From Cheilinus undulatus (lineage: Eukaryota > Chordata > Actinopteri > Labriformes > Labridae), in assembly GCF_018320785.1 (NCBI RefSeq), contig NC_054886.1, forward strand, positions 30,391,732-30,455,731: a stretch of 64,000 nt of DNA, given 5' to 3'. Of the stretch, positions 44,601-56,034 are shown in pieces. Numbering within the stretch: the first letter of the stretch is position 1; every line of letters begins with the position of its first letter. Both the position numbers and the translations under genes were made by a program. The notes under the pieces are model-generated. The model was not told where the DNA came from and searched no databases. It saw only the letters and a list, made by a program, of their open reading frames with translations.

Positions 44601-47263
44601 AAGAATTCGCTCTTCTACTGCTCTATAATGTCCATGTTTCATTCCAAAGTTATAATTATGCATGTTTTGTTTATCGGTTCATGTTTTTAGGGGAAAATGT
44701 TTTTCCAAGTATGACACATTGAGTGAGGGGGTTAATGCTGCAGACTACCCTGCCTGTATGTATCAGTAATCGTGTTCTAAATAAAAGATATCTGCACACA
44801 CTAATTGCAATAGCTTGTCTTGTGCCGTTCCTAATCACAGCTTGCCACAATATCATACTTTTTTGTTTGCCACAGTATCATACATGTTTAAATGGCCCAA
44901 TAAAATTACAACAGTGTGTTACATTTACCCTTACAAATCTAGTTGGCCTGAACCATGGTAATTAACTAACAGGAACACAAATACATCATGTTGACCCAAC
45001 ATATTTACATTTAGGTCACTCAGCAAAATTGTTTCTGGCTAAGTTAACACATTTCACTTGGGTGGAAATACTTTCCATAATTTTATTACGTTCACTGAGC
45101 AAGATATTTTTTGGAGTGTAACCCCCGACCCTTACCCCCTAACCCCTAACTCTGACCCCATAGCTGAACCCTAAACATACTCCAAAATTATTCAGGAATA
45201 ATTCAGCTTAATTAAGTGGGCTAAAATAAAGAAATAACATGGGAATTATCATGCAACTTATGTAGAAAATTATCATCTTCTTTCTGAGAAATTATTTTGG
45301 TAAAAAGACACTTGATTACCAGAGAACTAGCACAAAAATATGAGGGTTAGGGTGAAGTTCAGGGTACAATACCAACTAATTACCAGAGAACTGCTGCAGT
45401 ATTACAAGTAATTACCTGATAATGAATAGATCATTACTAGGTAAATATTTCCTCAATATAACTGGGTTATTACTTGATAAAATGAAGTTATTGCTAGGTA
45501 ACTGCCACATTATTCTTGACAAATTACAAGATAATTACACCTATTTCTATATATTTAAAATTACTATTTAATTCAAGCGAGTTAAAATAGCAATCACATA
45601 AAGGTTTCAGACTGAAGCTTTGCAATATAAATGTTCCTAAAAACAGACATGGAATCTGGCCTTTAAACCTTCTTAGCAAGGTTAGACTGAGCATGAAAAC
45701 TTTCAAACACCAACTCACCTTCTTCAACGAACGGTTCTTCAACAAATAGTTCCTCAGCCATTTCCTCAGGCCCTGCTTCTGGAAAAGCTGCAAGATTAAA
45801 CACAGCCATCACTGATTAACTTCATCTACTGTTCTCTCATTATATCTAGAAAAGAAAGTGTTGTCTTTCCTTTATGCCTCCGTCTTGTTAAAAGGCGTGT
45901 GAAACAAAATGTAAAGTTGTTTGTGCAAAAAATAGGAGCAACCTCCACTCACCTACAACCAGTGGTTCCTCCATCATTTCCTCAGGTTTTGTTCCTGGAA
46001 CAGCTGTAAGATAGGACACAGCCCTCACTTATTAACTTCATCTGCTGTTCTCTCTTATTATATTTAGAAAAGGAAATGTTGACTTTCTTTAATGTCGCCT
46101 ATATTTTTGTTAACAGGCGTGTGAAACAAAATGTAAAGTTGTTTGTGCAAGAAGTAGGATCGAACCCCCACTCACCTTCTTCAGCGGCTGGTTCCTCCAT
46201 CTTTTTCTCAGGTTCTGCCACTGGAACAGCTGTAAGATTAAATGAAGCCCTCACTGATTATCTTCATCTGCTGTTGTCTTTTTAAATTCACAGTGATGCC
46301 TGGTTTATGATTCTGTGTCAGGTGGTCTACGCTGGTCTGAGCACCATGTACTTCTGCACTGGTGTGTCCACATCATCATGATTGTTCTTTCATTGCTTAA
46401 TTAATCATTAATTTATGCCAGGGACCAACACGAGAACAAAGACAAAGGCCTAGCAAGAACTGAAGAAAATGTATGGAAAATTTCAGACAAAAAGGGAGGA
46501 GGTCATCATCCCAGGATCCTTTGCAGCACTTCACACCGAGGTGTGAGAAAGACACATGCTCCTCATTGTTGGAAAGAAAGAGAAAACTACAGGGTTCTGT
46601 TTGATGTGGCACAGGTAGGAAAATGTCCTGAGACCCTTCCTCCATATCTTTGAGTATCGACATGAAAATTCGACTAATTTTATCACTGTCTGCAGCCATT
46701 TATCTCATAGAAAATCAATTACCTTACATAAATCCAGTTTGAAAGATGCCGTTCTCCTTTTAGTCTCTATTCATTTCTCTTCACTTGTCAACAACAGTGG
46801 AAAATAATTGAACAAATGAGGTGCAAACTATCATGCAGTCATGACATACTGGTTGCTTTATATATTTTGATTTCAGAGCAGTATACCCAGGCATTTGGAC
46901 TGAGAAACTAAATTCATATTTGCTTAAATCTGAACAAAACTCGCTGATTTAAATCTAAGCTCATTTAGAAAGACAAATGGGAGTTACTAAACAAAAACCT
47001 CACAATCTCATTTTTTATTCTTTACCCTACAATAAGAAATGATGATATTGTTGGTAAAATAGGAAACAGTAACTCACCCTCTTGAACAGATGGTTCTCCT
47101 GCCTCCATATCAGGCTCTGCTCCAGGAACAGCTGAAAGGTTGAACAGAACAGTCAGTCATTCACTTACATGCTATGATGTCCTGATTCTCTGTTAAACTC
47201 ACCAGCGGCGTTAGTCAGAGCCGTCACAGCACAGATGAGTAGAAACACGGCCAGCGTCTTCAT
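41670..47263 (-). CDS. Lectin gene 2: secreted C-type lectin, recent copy of gene 1
   Basis: Predicted 236-residue secreted lectin. Exons: 47263-47203, 47131-47078, 46229-46176, 46003-45953, 45787-45719, 43808-43699, 42227-42093, 41996-41888 and 41737-41670. Signal peptide and first acidic exon are identical to gene 1. The third acidic exon is one codon shorter (ends PLVVG). In the lectin domain the EPN loop reads GEPNNHWWQHC where gene 1 has GEPNNDRSQHC, and the last exon reads DLWCHDHRPF where gene 1 has DLWCWGHRPF. EPN, WDD and all eight cysteines are kept, so both copies look functional. Same TATA-box promoter as gene 1. The introns hold the duplicated repeats plus a private solo LTR. Confidence 0.9.
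44543..44849 (+). mobile_element. Solo LTR of an endogenous retrovirus-like family
   Basis: A 307-base fossil with ends TGTGGCAA and TTGCCACA and a four-base ATAT duplication on each side (44539-44542, 44850-44853). AATAAA lies at 44779. It is absent from the matching intron of lectin gene 1 and related to the solo LTR at 4034-4357. Four-base duplications fit a gammaretrovirus-like integrase. Intact ends and perfect duplication suggest a fairly recent event. No internal region remains. Confidence 0.8.
46397..46699 (-). other. Unassigned 100-codon open frame in a lectin intron (unit B)
   Basis: Copy of 34984-35286 (see there). It remains open despite about nine changes in the first twenty-two codons. 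Confidence 0.3.
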
Positions 47264-47372
47264 GGTTGAGTTGATGCAGGTAGTAAAAAGATGAGTGGAT
47301 TATGAAGTCTTCTTTCTTCTCAGCTTCTTTGCAGCTTCAGCTTCTTGTGAGGAGATGCTGGACAGAGCAGCT

Positions 47373-47380
47373 CTTATATA
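47373..47380 (-). promoter_or_regulatory. TATA box of lectin gene 2
   Basis: TATATAAG on the minus strand, 110 bases before the ATG, identical in context to gene 1. Confidence 0.75.
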
Positions 47381-47639
47381 CACTTACTTATCTTTATCTC
47401 TTTGTTTGGAATGAACTTGCCGGTATCTTATCAGGTTTGAGCTCTAAATTGGTGCTGTTTCCTCTGTTATTTGGATCAGAATCTTATCAAACTTTAAGGG
47501 TCAGGCAATGAGGAAACAGTTCCATTTAAATCCAGGTAGAACAAAAGCACGTGACCTGCAGCCTTGAAAGGATTAGCTGTTTCAACAAGTATATTCGATT
47601 CTTTTCTATGTAATGCTACAGTACATGTTTTACACCGCA

Positions 47640-48564
47640 TTCCAAATTATTATGCAAACTATATTTTTCTCTGAATTTTCTAAATAGTGGATACAAATGA
47701 CAGTCAGTATAATTTTCCAGTTATCAACCATTAGAGCATAATTCATATTTTATTAAACAAACCTCCCAATGATAACTTTTTTTCCAAAATAAAAACCACA
47801 AAATGCACTGTTCCATATTATTTTGCATAACAGTGTTAAAAAACATTTTATAGGTTGTAAAGAACTGAAAATGGTCATGTGTTGAATTTGCAGCATTAGG
47901 AGGTCATATTTACTGAAATCAAAGCTATTTCAATCAAAAACATCTTAACAGGCCAAGTTCCATGTTAACATAGGAGCCCTTCTTTGATATCACCTTCACT
48001 ATTCTTGCATCCATTGAACTTGTGAGTTTTTGGAGAGTTTCTGCTTGAATTTCTTTGCAGGATGTCAGAATATCCTCCCAGAGCTGCTGTTTTGATGTGA
48101 ACTGCCTCCCACCCTCATAGATCTTTAGCTTGAGGATGCTCCAAAGGTTCTCAATAGGGTTGAGGTCAGGGGAGGATGGGGGCACACCATGAGTCTCTCT
48201 TCTTTTATGCCCATAGCAGCCAATGACACAGAGGGATTCTGTTGCAGCATGAGATGGTGCATTGTCATGCATGAAGGTAATTTTTCTATGGAAGGCATGG
48301 TTCTTCTTTTTGTACCATGGAAGAAAGTGGTCAGTCAGACACTCTATATACTTTGCCGAGGTCATTTTCACACCTTCAGGGACCCTAAAGGGGTCGACCG
48401 CTGCTGTTGGTGCTGAGGTGACGTCGACCGGTTCTTAACAGCTCAACCTGAAGCAGTCTTTCCAGGCCGGTGCCTGGAGCGTGACTTCTCTAAAGAAGGA
48501 CTCTTGCATACCTGCGATGTTAAAGGAGCTGGCTCAGCTTGGGATTGCTGCGGATTGCTTTTAA
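47640..48564 (-). mobile_element. Tc1/mariner-like transposon with C-terminal transposase (unit B)
   Basis: Duplicate of 36382-37299. The frame 48371-47934 reads FMHDNAPSHAATES and PPSSPDLNPIENLWSILKLK, closer to the family consensus at NPIENLW than unit A, but it carries a different local frame disturbance between the two blocks. Not functional. Confidence 0.8.
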
Positions 48565-49920
48565 CCCTTTAGGCGCCAGAGTTTTTTCAAGAAAATATTC
48601 AATTTTGATATCAAGATTTCAAAAGGCTTTAGCTTGAAAGTGGTTAGAGATAAAGGCATACTGTAAATGAGAAAAATCTTCAGTATGACCCAAAGTTTGT
48701 GATAGGAGTAAATTCACTCATCTAATTTGCATCTTCTGACATCTTCTGCTTAGCACCTGCTCTTGTGCAACTATGTTTATTGCTATCCTTCAGCCCAGCC
48801 TTTCTAACCATTGTTGTTTCTCCACTATTAGCTATTCATTGATTTTTGATAAAAGACAAAGAGTTGCAAGGTTGCAGAGAATGGTGCACTGTTTCTGCTT
48901 TAGTGAGGCCAAAATGGCCCTATCTCAGGTAAAACTAGAAAAGGCAATCGCCCATTACTCCCTCCCCGGTGGGGTGGAAACATGGTGAGGCAAAGCATTG
49001 TCTTCGCTACAGGTGGACTGTCATGGCAGAAGCATTGCCTGCTGGTGCCAATAGATGCACTGACAGTCCCACCTATGGTATCACCAGAAGACTGGAAGTC
49101 ATGGCAGAGGGTGAATATTCCTCTATTCCTCCCAGCATTGTGAGTAGTACACTCTAACTCGACTCCTCGACCGGGCGTGCGTCTTTTAAACTCCGTAAAC
49201 TCCAAAACTTTGAATAGAAACACACCCAGAAATGCTGCTGGGATTGAAGTTACTCATGTCCGCCATCTCTTGGTGTAAAGAAGGGCTGTGACAAAATTGA
49301 TACGGCAATATATCGCGATACTTTGACATCTGATACAATATCGACACTTCAACTCTTAATATCGATTTTTTTGTAAAAAAATAAAAATACATACTTTAGC
49401 CAAGTTGTTAGTAAAATACGACTTCTGCACCTCCACTGCAGTAGATGGCACCGAAGAGCTACTCTGCTGTATGTGGTATTTCCTGTAGAAGCAGTCAGAG
49501 TACATTGGTGAAAGGAGCGAACATGGCTGACAAAATAACAACACCTGCACAATTCAAAGCAGACGTTTGGAAGCATTTTGGCTTCAAAGTTAAAGCGGGG
49601 AGCACAAACAGCGAGTTAGAGAAAGGAAATGCCGTATGCAAGCTCTGTCTTGTTGCCGTGAAATATAGCAGGAACAACACCAACATACTGTGTGATTTAC
49701 ATATACATCATCTCTATATTTTTCTTAGTTAACTGTGTAGAGTATGGCAATATGTCACAATATCATGATATCCTGCATATTGTATCGTGAGGCTCTTGCC
49801 AATACTCACCTCTAGTGTAAAGTGGTAAAAACATTAGGTAAAAACCATATTTGCAGCTAGAGCCTGTTTCATAGAGTAATGTTACTTTTCTCAATTTTTA
49901 CAATTTTGGTGGTGAAAGGG
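48565..49920. mobile_element. TTAA-flanked DNA transposon (piggyBac-like), unit B
   Basis: Same TTAA boundaries (48561-48564 and 49921-49924) and CCCTTT ends as the unit A copy, but 1356 bases long. The extra 615 bases (about 48740-49340) have a mixed-composition segment with short open frames on both strands and the left part of the hAT/BED fragment. Confidence 0.75.
49284..49805 (+). mobile_element. hAT transposase N-terminus with BED zinc finger (unit B)
   Basis: Here the left end is kept: AGGGCTGTGACAAAATTGAT and CAATATATCGCGATAC precede the BED-finger frame at 49445-49732. The right end ATATTGTATCGTGAGG is as in unit A. The catalytic part is missing, so this is an internally deleted hAT element. 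Confidence 0.7.
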
Positions 49921-50760
49921 TTAAGGCCCATAAAGGAAGTAGAGACACCGACACGTGTGTTTTTGTTGTGATAATTTGAGTAGGTTTTCCAAGAAAAATA
50001 TCTTTGACCTTCCTTCTTGCATGAACAAAGGTTGAAAAATAACTGCCATTAAGTTGTTTTAATGTTTAAAAGGTTCGTCTCTGGAAATGCTTCAAAACAT
50101 TCAGATAAGAGAGCTCTGTGATAAAGAACAGCCAAAAACGTGAGATAGACACTGATTAACATTATACCACCTGGAGCAGGACCATGCATTAGGACACCTG
50201 TTGATGCCAGTAGTTAGAGGATTTTAGGAAGAAGAGTATGAGAAAACTGGATCATTATGAGATTTTCATTATAATGCCAATTTGTCAGAATAATAAGTAA
50301 TTATAATTGTCAAAAAATAGTAAAATTCTTCCCTGGTCAGATGCTGAAACTCTCCATTATTTTAATGTCTTTAAGTCTTTCTATTTAAATGTTTCCCCCA
50401 TAATGTAGATTAAATCTAAACCAGTGATCACCATCTGAGGTCTACATCAGGCCCCCCACATCTTCCCGTCTTGCTCTCATGATTGTTAAGCTTTCTGTCT
50501 GTCTCTGTTTGATGTCAATAGGCCAAGTAAAGCAGGAAATATGATCATTTGAATTTGACATAAAAATAACTTTAACACTGAGGAGACAGTGGAGCTTATT
50601 GCACAGGACTGACACTGGAATGTATTTTTTTCTTCATGATGTCAGCTTTTTGAAAAATGACAATATGTTGTTTTAAATAAAACTTTTTAAAAATCTATTT
50701 TTGGGGTTGTTTGTGCTTTTTAAGCTCCTATATTTAATACAGCAAGTTGAACTTGAAAAA

Positions 50761-52170
50761 AAAAACAGTTTTCATTTTATAAAGTTGAGGTAGTGAAGAA
50801 TAAATGATATCAAACATGAGCATGGTGTTTATTTTCTGAGAGGTTTACATTGTCAAAAGAAAAGTATTAATGAAATGGAAAAAGAGCCAGTGAACCTGTA
50901 AGGGTTAAGAAAAAAAAGTCATTTATTTAAGAGATTTTTTTTTTTTTTTTTACTTTAAAAGTTGTAAATCCATGTCAACCAAAACTTTGGATTTTTCAGA
51001 TTAAAAAGTTGAAAAATCCAAACACTGTGTTCAGTTTGTTTTCTTGTCAATATTTTTACCTTAAAATGTAAATTTTTACTTTTTTAATCTTGAAATTTTT
51101 TACTTTCTAATATCAAAATGTACAACTTTTTAAACTCTGATATTTTGAGTTTTTTCCTTTGAATTTAAGATTTCTTTGAACTGAAATTCTTAGTTTGTTG
51201 TCTTGGAAATAGACTTTGTAATCTCAAAGATGTACAGACTTCGTGTTGACTCTGTTAAGACATCTTACTTTGCCACAGTTGTTCACTGTAAGGTGACAAT
51301 CTTTCTTAAGTATAATCAGTACTTTGCACTGTGTAAGTAATTCCAATAATAAATACCTTCATTTTATTTAATCAGAATTTTATATAGTCAGAAGAAGTGT
51401 TAAATTTAACACTATGGGGTTGAATTAAAACTGATTATTTTGCTGTTTCCCGTGTAAGAATAACTGGATCTGTGCAAAAAAAATGAACACTTTCAAAAAT
51501 GGATGCATATACACACTTTCCTAGTTTTCAATTTAACACTCTCAATGCTAACACTGGTGATTTTGCTGTGTAAACATGTCTTTGGTTGTCACAGATGATA
51601 ATAATTACAAGGTCCCATAATATTCCATTGAAAATGCATGTAGGTCATTGCTGACCCACTTATGGAAGCGTTGCATAGAACAAAAACTTAAATGCAATGA
51701 GATGTGATGCATGTTAATGATGAACATTTGGAATATGAAATGATGGCAGCTTACAATTACAAGGACAGAATTTCTGACCCATCTTTATGCATGTAAAGAT
51801 AAAAAATCCTTTCATTTTCATTTATAGCCTGGAAACATGAAGGTTGTAAAAGATAAACTGGCATGTCTGATGTCTTTATGGCTCTGAGTCATAAATCATA
51901 ATAACTACACTGAATCGTGAAACATATCCAAATAAGAAAGGAACACATTATCTATTATCGCTGTAATTTATGACTCTGGACTTTACTCTATTCTTGCATA
52001 CTTCAGAGCCAGAGCTGGGCATTGCCAGTCCAGAAAATCTGATTAATATTTCTAAACATTATGATTGTTTTTATTCCATTCTTACTGTTTTGATTTCTAT
52101 TCTATTCTGTGCCTTTCTTTAAATTTTAATCGCTCCTACATTTCTGGTCCTTAGGTCTTTTTTTTAACAT
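50761..52170. repeat. Lectin tandem duplication, partial third unit
   Basis: The first 1.4 kb of a unit recurs here in the 3' flank of lectin gene 3. It keeps the block matching 28030-28660 that unit B lost, so it is closer in structure to unit A. Similarity fades after the TTTCTGGTCC stretch near 52145. Confidence 0.75.
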
Positions 52171-52792
52171 GGTTGGGTTCCTGTGTTGTCTGGATTAGTC
52201 TCAGTCATTGTGTGTTTAATTCTGGATTTTCATTTTTATTTTGTATTTTTATGTTTCTGGGTTTTTATGATGTCTAAGTTGATAATTTGTCTGCTGAGTT
52301 AGGATGTTGGGGTTCGCTGTTGGATGAATTTTTCCTGGGTTCTTCTGTTACTGGGGTTTTGTCTTTCTCGTTGTGTTATTATTCTTGCATTGTAATGCTA
52401 TGTTGTTGTGATTCTTGTCAAAGCACTTTGATGACTTCTGTTTTTAAAGGTGTTTTACAGTTAAAGTTATTATTTTCATCTCTGTGTTCTTTGTATAAAA
52501 AGAAAGAGTAGATCAGCTCATTTCAGTGATTGTACGTTTAATTCTGCATGGAAACAAAGGTCAGGTGTGCAAAAAGCGATCTTTCCAAAACACGTTGAAC
52601 TTCTCTTATGAGAGAAAAAGGAACAATCCAGATCCTCTTATTATTACTTGTTGCTTTGTTCTTTAGCAGTGTTACAGCAGCGGTTAAAATAAAAAAAAAA
52701 TTTTCATGAGTTAGAGATCGTTTAAATTTTAACATTAACTGATGATTTAAAAACAGAGGAGCTTGTGATCACATGGTCTTCATGTCTTTGTG
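52171..52792. other. 3' flank of lectin gene 3
   Basis: AT-rich sequence. The part at 52509-52690 is recognisably related to 28990-29190 in unit A, marking an old shared 3' flank of the lectin genes. Confidence 0.5.
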
Positions 52793-55700
52793 TCAGCCAG
52801 AGAATGATTCAATTGTCTTCGCACAGACGAACTGAAAGCTATAATTACACTGGATATCATCCCAGCACTTTTGATCTGTGAACATGAAACACAAAACAGT
52901 ATTTCTTCTTATTCTGTGCACCAACATCATTACAGACATGCTGTTTGAACTATTAGACTGATCGCTTTGAAACCACTGGAAAATAGTCCTGTAAGCAACG
53001 GTCTAGTTCTCCCATCTTTGCAAAGAATCTTGAGATAACACTGAATATTACATTTGACTATAAGCTACAAAACCACAAGGTTTGACTTACCACCAACATT
53101 CATCCGGAAACAACTCTGCGGGCCATTAGCATCGTTAGGCTCTCCAGGACACCAGTTAGCATAGGTGAAATGTGAGCCATCACTCCACAGCCAAGTGCCG
53201 TCCTGCACAAGAAATCCATTAAATAACACCTGTTTAACAAATGAACGCCGCTCTTGATAACTTTGAGATTTTGTGTGATCAGTAACATACCTGTTCTGCG
53301 TCCGAGCCTCCCAGCCATGTGTTTGGAAATGTTTGAGTCTGCTTCAGTATCATTCCCTGAATGAAGTGATACTCAACATTGCTGTGGACTGATGCAAGGT
53401 TTCCATCTTGAGCCTGACAGTGTCTCTGCAGAAATGAGAAAGGTAGAGGAAGTAATACAGTATGGAGCAAGAGTTACACACAGCTACAAGAGTTTTCATT
53501 TCATAAAGTTGAGGCTGTGAGGAAAAATGATACCAAACATGAGCATGATAAACATTTCTGAGATGTTTATGTTGTCAAAAGAGTAGAAAAAATGTAAGGG
53601 GTGCAGATGGCCTGGTGCAGGCATGTCCAAACTATGGCCCAGGGGCCAAATGCGGCCTATTTTTGACTGGCCCACATGAAAACATGACGCTTGTGCTTAA
53701 CTGTATTGCAATTTTTAGTTTAAGCACTAGACAGTGCTGCCATGTTCTGTAAACAAACATTTTGACAAGAAGATATGTTGATTAATAATGTCCTGATGGA
53801 TTATTGCAGCAAATAGCAGCACCAGTTACTTTTCAGGGGCAGAGCCAGTGGTAGCCAGGGCCAAAAGGGGCCATTTGAAATCTGATTGGTTCCCCAAAAT
53901 TAGTCTATTTGCCCTGTCAGCCAGTCACTAAACATGTATTAACTTACACTGGATTAGTCTTGCTAACTCTAAAATCCTCATGGCGAGGAATATGAAGGTG
54001 GTCCCACTACCCTTATATATTTCTGTATGTGGCCCTCTGTGGTCAAGGTTTGGACACCCCTGGCCTGGTGGTTTGAGGCGCTCCCTATTTACACTGACAG
54101 TCTGGGTTGAAGTCCAGCCTGCGGCACCATTTCCCCCCCCCCCCCCCCCCCCCCACCTCTCATCCCAACTTCTGATTATTCAATCCACTGTCCTCCTCTA
54201 GCAATGAAGGCATAAAAAGCCCAAAAATAAATCGTAAAAAAAATGTTAAAATGGCAAAAATAGCTTGTTGACTTTTAAGTAATAAACTTCCAGCTAAAGC
54301 TGAGTAAACTGAATGAATTATGACCACAAGTATCCTGCATTAAGCTTAGTATCAATTTAGTACAGAGGCACTCTATGCTGAATCCACATCATTCTCTTTA
54401 CCTCAGCGTTGGCCCAAGACATTGCTGTTGGCACAAAAAGGAAACAGCGGTTGTTGTATCGAGCCCAGCCGCTGGGACAAAGTGCTACACTCTGCACGAC
54501 CAGGCCGTTATCTGCAAACACATTTATAAAAGAACTTAACATGTATAAAACCATAGCAAAGCCCAAATGAGTCACCTGAGCTACATAATGCTCTGTGCCG
54601 GTGATGCTCAACACGTGGCTCTTTTCTGATGATTTGTGGCTCTTTTATGTCTTAATTTGAAACATTATCCCTCCAGAAAACGTTAAATAAAGGGAAACTT
54701 CGACCTCAGAAATTCTCCATCGCAAGTCACATGAATCAGTTTGTTTCCCACACTTACACAGTAGGCTCTAAATGTCAAACTTAATTGACAACCTCTAGTT
54801 TTTGTCTGTATATTTCCATTGCCCTTATTTGCAATTTTTTGCAACTTTTATTCCATTTTTACTGCTTTCAGCCCATTTTGTCACTTCTTTTTGAAACTTT
54901 TATCCTGGTTTTTGTCAATGTTGGCCCCCGTTTTTCCACATTTCGACCATTTAAGCTGCCTTTCATAATTAAATGCCACTTATTCTCCCCATTTTGACAC
55001 TCTTTGATGATTTTTGCCGATTTCCCCACCTTTTTTTCTGATTTTTGCCCATTTTAGTCACTTTTCACTTATTTTTTGCCTGTTTTTACCACTTTTGGAC
55101 AATTTTTGCCACATATAACTCGTTTTTTGCCACTTCTCACCCATTTTTTACATTTCTGCCCTTTTTGCCACTTGTCTCCCAGTGTTTTCCACTTTCAGCC
55201 AATGTTTGCCACTTTTATCCTGCTTGTTGCAATTTTTGGCCAATTTTTGCCAAGTTTCTGCCACTTCTCGCACATTTAAGCTGCCTTTTGCAGTTAAATG
55301 CCACTTTTCCCATTTTTCCTACTCCTTTTCTGATTTTTGCCCATTTTAGTCTCTTGTCATTAATTTGCTGCCATGTTTTTGCCACTCTTTTGGATAATAT
55401 TTGCCACCTGTAAGTCATTTTTTGCCACTTTTCTCCCATTTTTGCCACTTTCTGCCCTGTTTTGCCACTTATTCTCCCCGTTTTGTCACTTTTCTCCCAG
55501 TGTTTGCCCCTTTTGCCTGTTTTTGCTACTTCTCACCCATTTAAGCTGCCTTTTGCAATCAAATGCCACTTTTTGCCCATTTTCCCACCTTTTTTTCTGA
55601 TTTTTGCCCATTTTAGTCACGTTTTTCTCTCATTGGTTGAGCCATGTTAACACTGCTCTATATAATGGTAATCTGGCTAACAAAATTGGAGTTCTCTGTT

Positions 55701-55928
55701 TTTACAGTAATATGAACAAAACTCACCATCTTGGACAGAAAGTTCTCTTACGCCCGCTCCTGGAACAGCTGAAAGATTAACCACAGCTCTTAGAAGACTG
55801 GCTTCGCCTGCTATTTTACTGCACATAAAATAATTACACTTTTTTTATTCCTCATTTTTCTGTTGAAACTCACCAGCAGCATGAGTCAGGGCCATAACGG
55901 CACAGAGAAGCAGAAATACGGCCAGCAT
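52793..55928 (-). CDS. Lectin gene 3: secreted C-type lectin with one acidic spacer exon
   Basis: Predicted 178-residue secreted lectin. Exons: 55928-55874 (signal MLAVFLLLCAVMALTHAA), 55768-55727 (single short spacer AVPGAGVRELSVQD), 54511-54402, 53425-53291, 53202-53091 and 52875-52793. Domain landmarks: LCPSGWARYNNRCFLF, RHCQAQDGNLASVHS, WLGGSDAEQ, FTYANWCPGEPNDANG and CWDDIQCNYSFQFVC. EPN and WDD are kept. The C-terminus is extended by IESFSG compared with genes 1, 2 and 4. Splice phases match genes 1 and 2 throughout. The spacer is reduced to one exon, so either genes 1/2 gained spacer exons or this gene lost them. Introns hold a SINE interrupted by a hAT element and a minisatellite array. 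Confidence 0.9.
53618..54062. mobile_element. Complete non-autonomous hAT element
   Basis: A 445-base element with ends CAGGCATGTCCAAAC and GTTTGGACACCCCTG (inverted, one or two mismatches) and a perfect eight-base duplication GCCTGGTG at 53610-53617 and 54063-54070. No transposase. The eight-base duplication and CAGG ends are diagnostic of hAT. Confidence 0.9.
54133..54154 (+). repeat. Poly-C tract inside the SINE
   Basis: Twenty-two consecutive C, extending a shorter C-run usual in this SINE body. Confidence 0.95.
54600..54770. mobile_element. hAT-type 5' fragment (GATGCTCAACACGTGG)
   Basis: GATGCTCAACACGTGGCTC followed by TGATTTGTGGCTCTTTT is a recognisable fish hAT-family start. It immediately precedes a minisatellite array, as at 25155. 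Confidence 0.5.
54790..55650 (+). repeat. Degenerate minisatellite array in lectin gene 3 intron
   Basis: Dense TTTTTGCCACTTTT, CCCATTTT and AAGCTGCCTTT...AAATGCCACTT words in the plus orientation. Same family as 25383-26045, lying between exons 55727 and 54511 of lectin gene 3. Confidence 0.8.
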
Positions 55929-56026
55929 CTCCACAGCTGAGTTGATGCAGGTACTAAAAGTAATGACTGAGGTATACTGTCTCTTCTTTCTCAGCTTTTT
56001 TAGTAGATATGCTGATCAGATCAGTT

Positions 56027-56034
56027 CTTTTATA
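56027..56034 (-). promoter_or_regulatory. TATA box of lectin gene 3
   Basis: TATAAAAG on the minus strand, 99 bases before the ATG. Confidence 0.75.

Larger units (their letters stand above)
38881..50760. repeat. Lectin tandem duplication, unit B
   Basis: About 11.9 kb containing lectin gene 2. Private features relative to unit A are about 1.1 kb at 44420-45540, which includes a solo LTR, and about 615 bases at 48740-49340 inside the TTAA-flanked element. The 3' flank is shortened at about 39640-39690. Confidence 0.85.
53598..54240 (+). mobile_element. tRNA-derived SINE interrupted by a hAT element
   Basis: The left piece ends GATGGCCTGGTG. It resumes after the hAT element with GCCTGGTGGTTTGAGGCGC (A-box-like) and GGGTTGAAGTCC (B-box-like), then a poly-C run and a tail containing CATAAAAAGCCC. 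The tRNA-like head is complete once the insertion is set aside. It lies in an intron of lectin gene 3. Confidence 0.65.

Noticed and set aside
48900-49223. 107-codon minus-strand frame
   Set aside because: Lies inside a transposon and overlaps an open frame on the other strand; no transposase motif seen.
55045-55413. 122-codon plus-strand frame inside lectin gene 3
   Set aside because: Repeat-derived, lies in an intron and on the strand opposite the gene.
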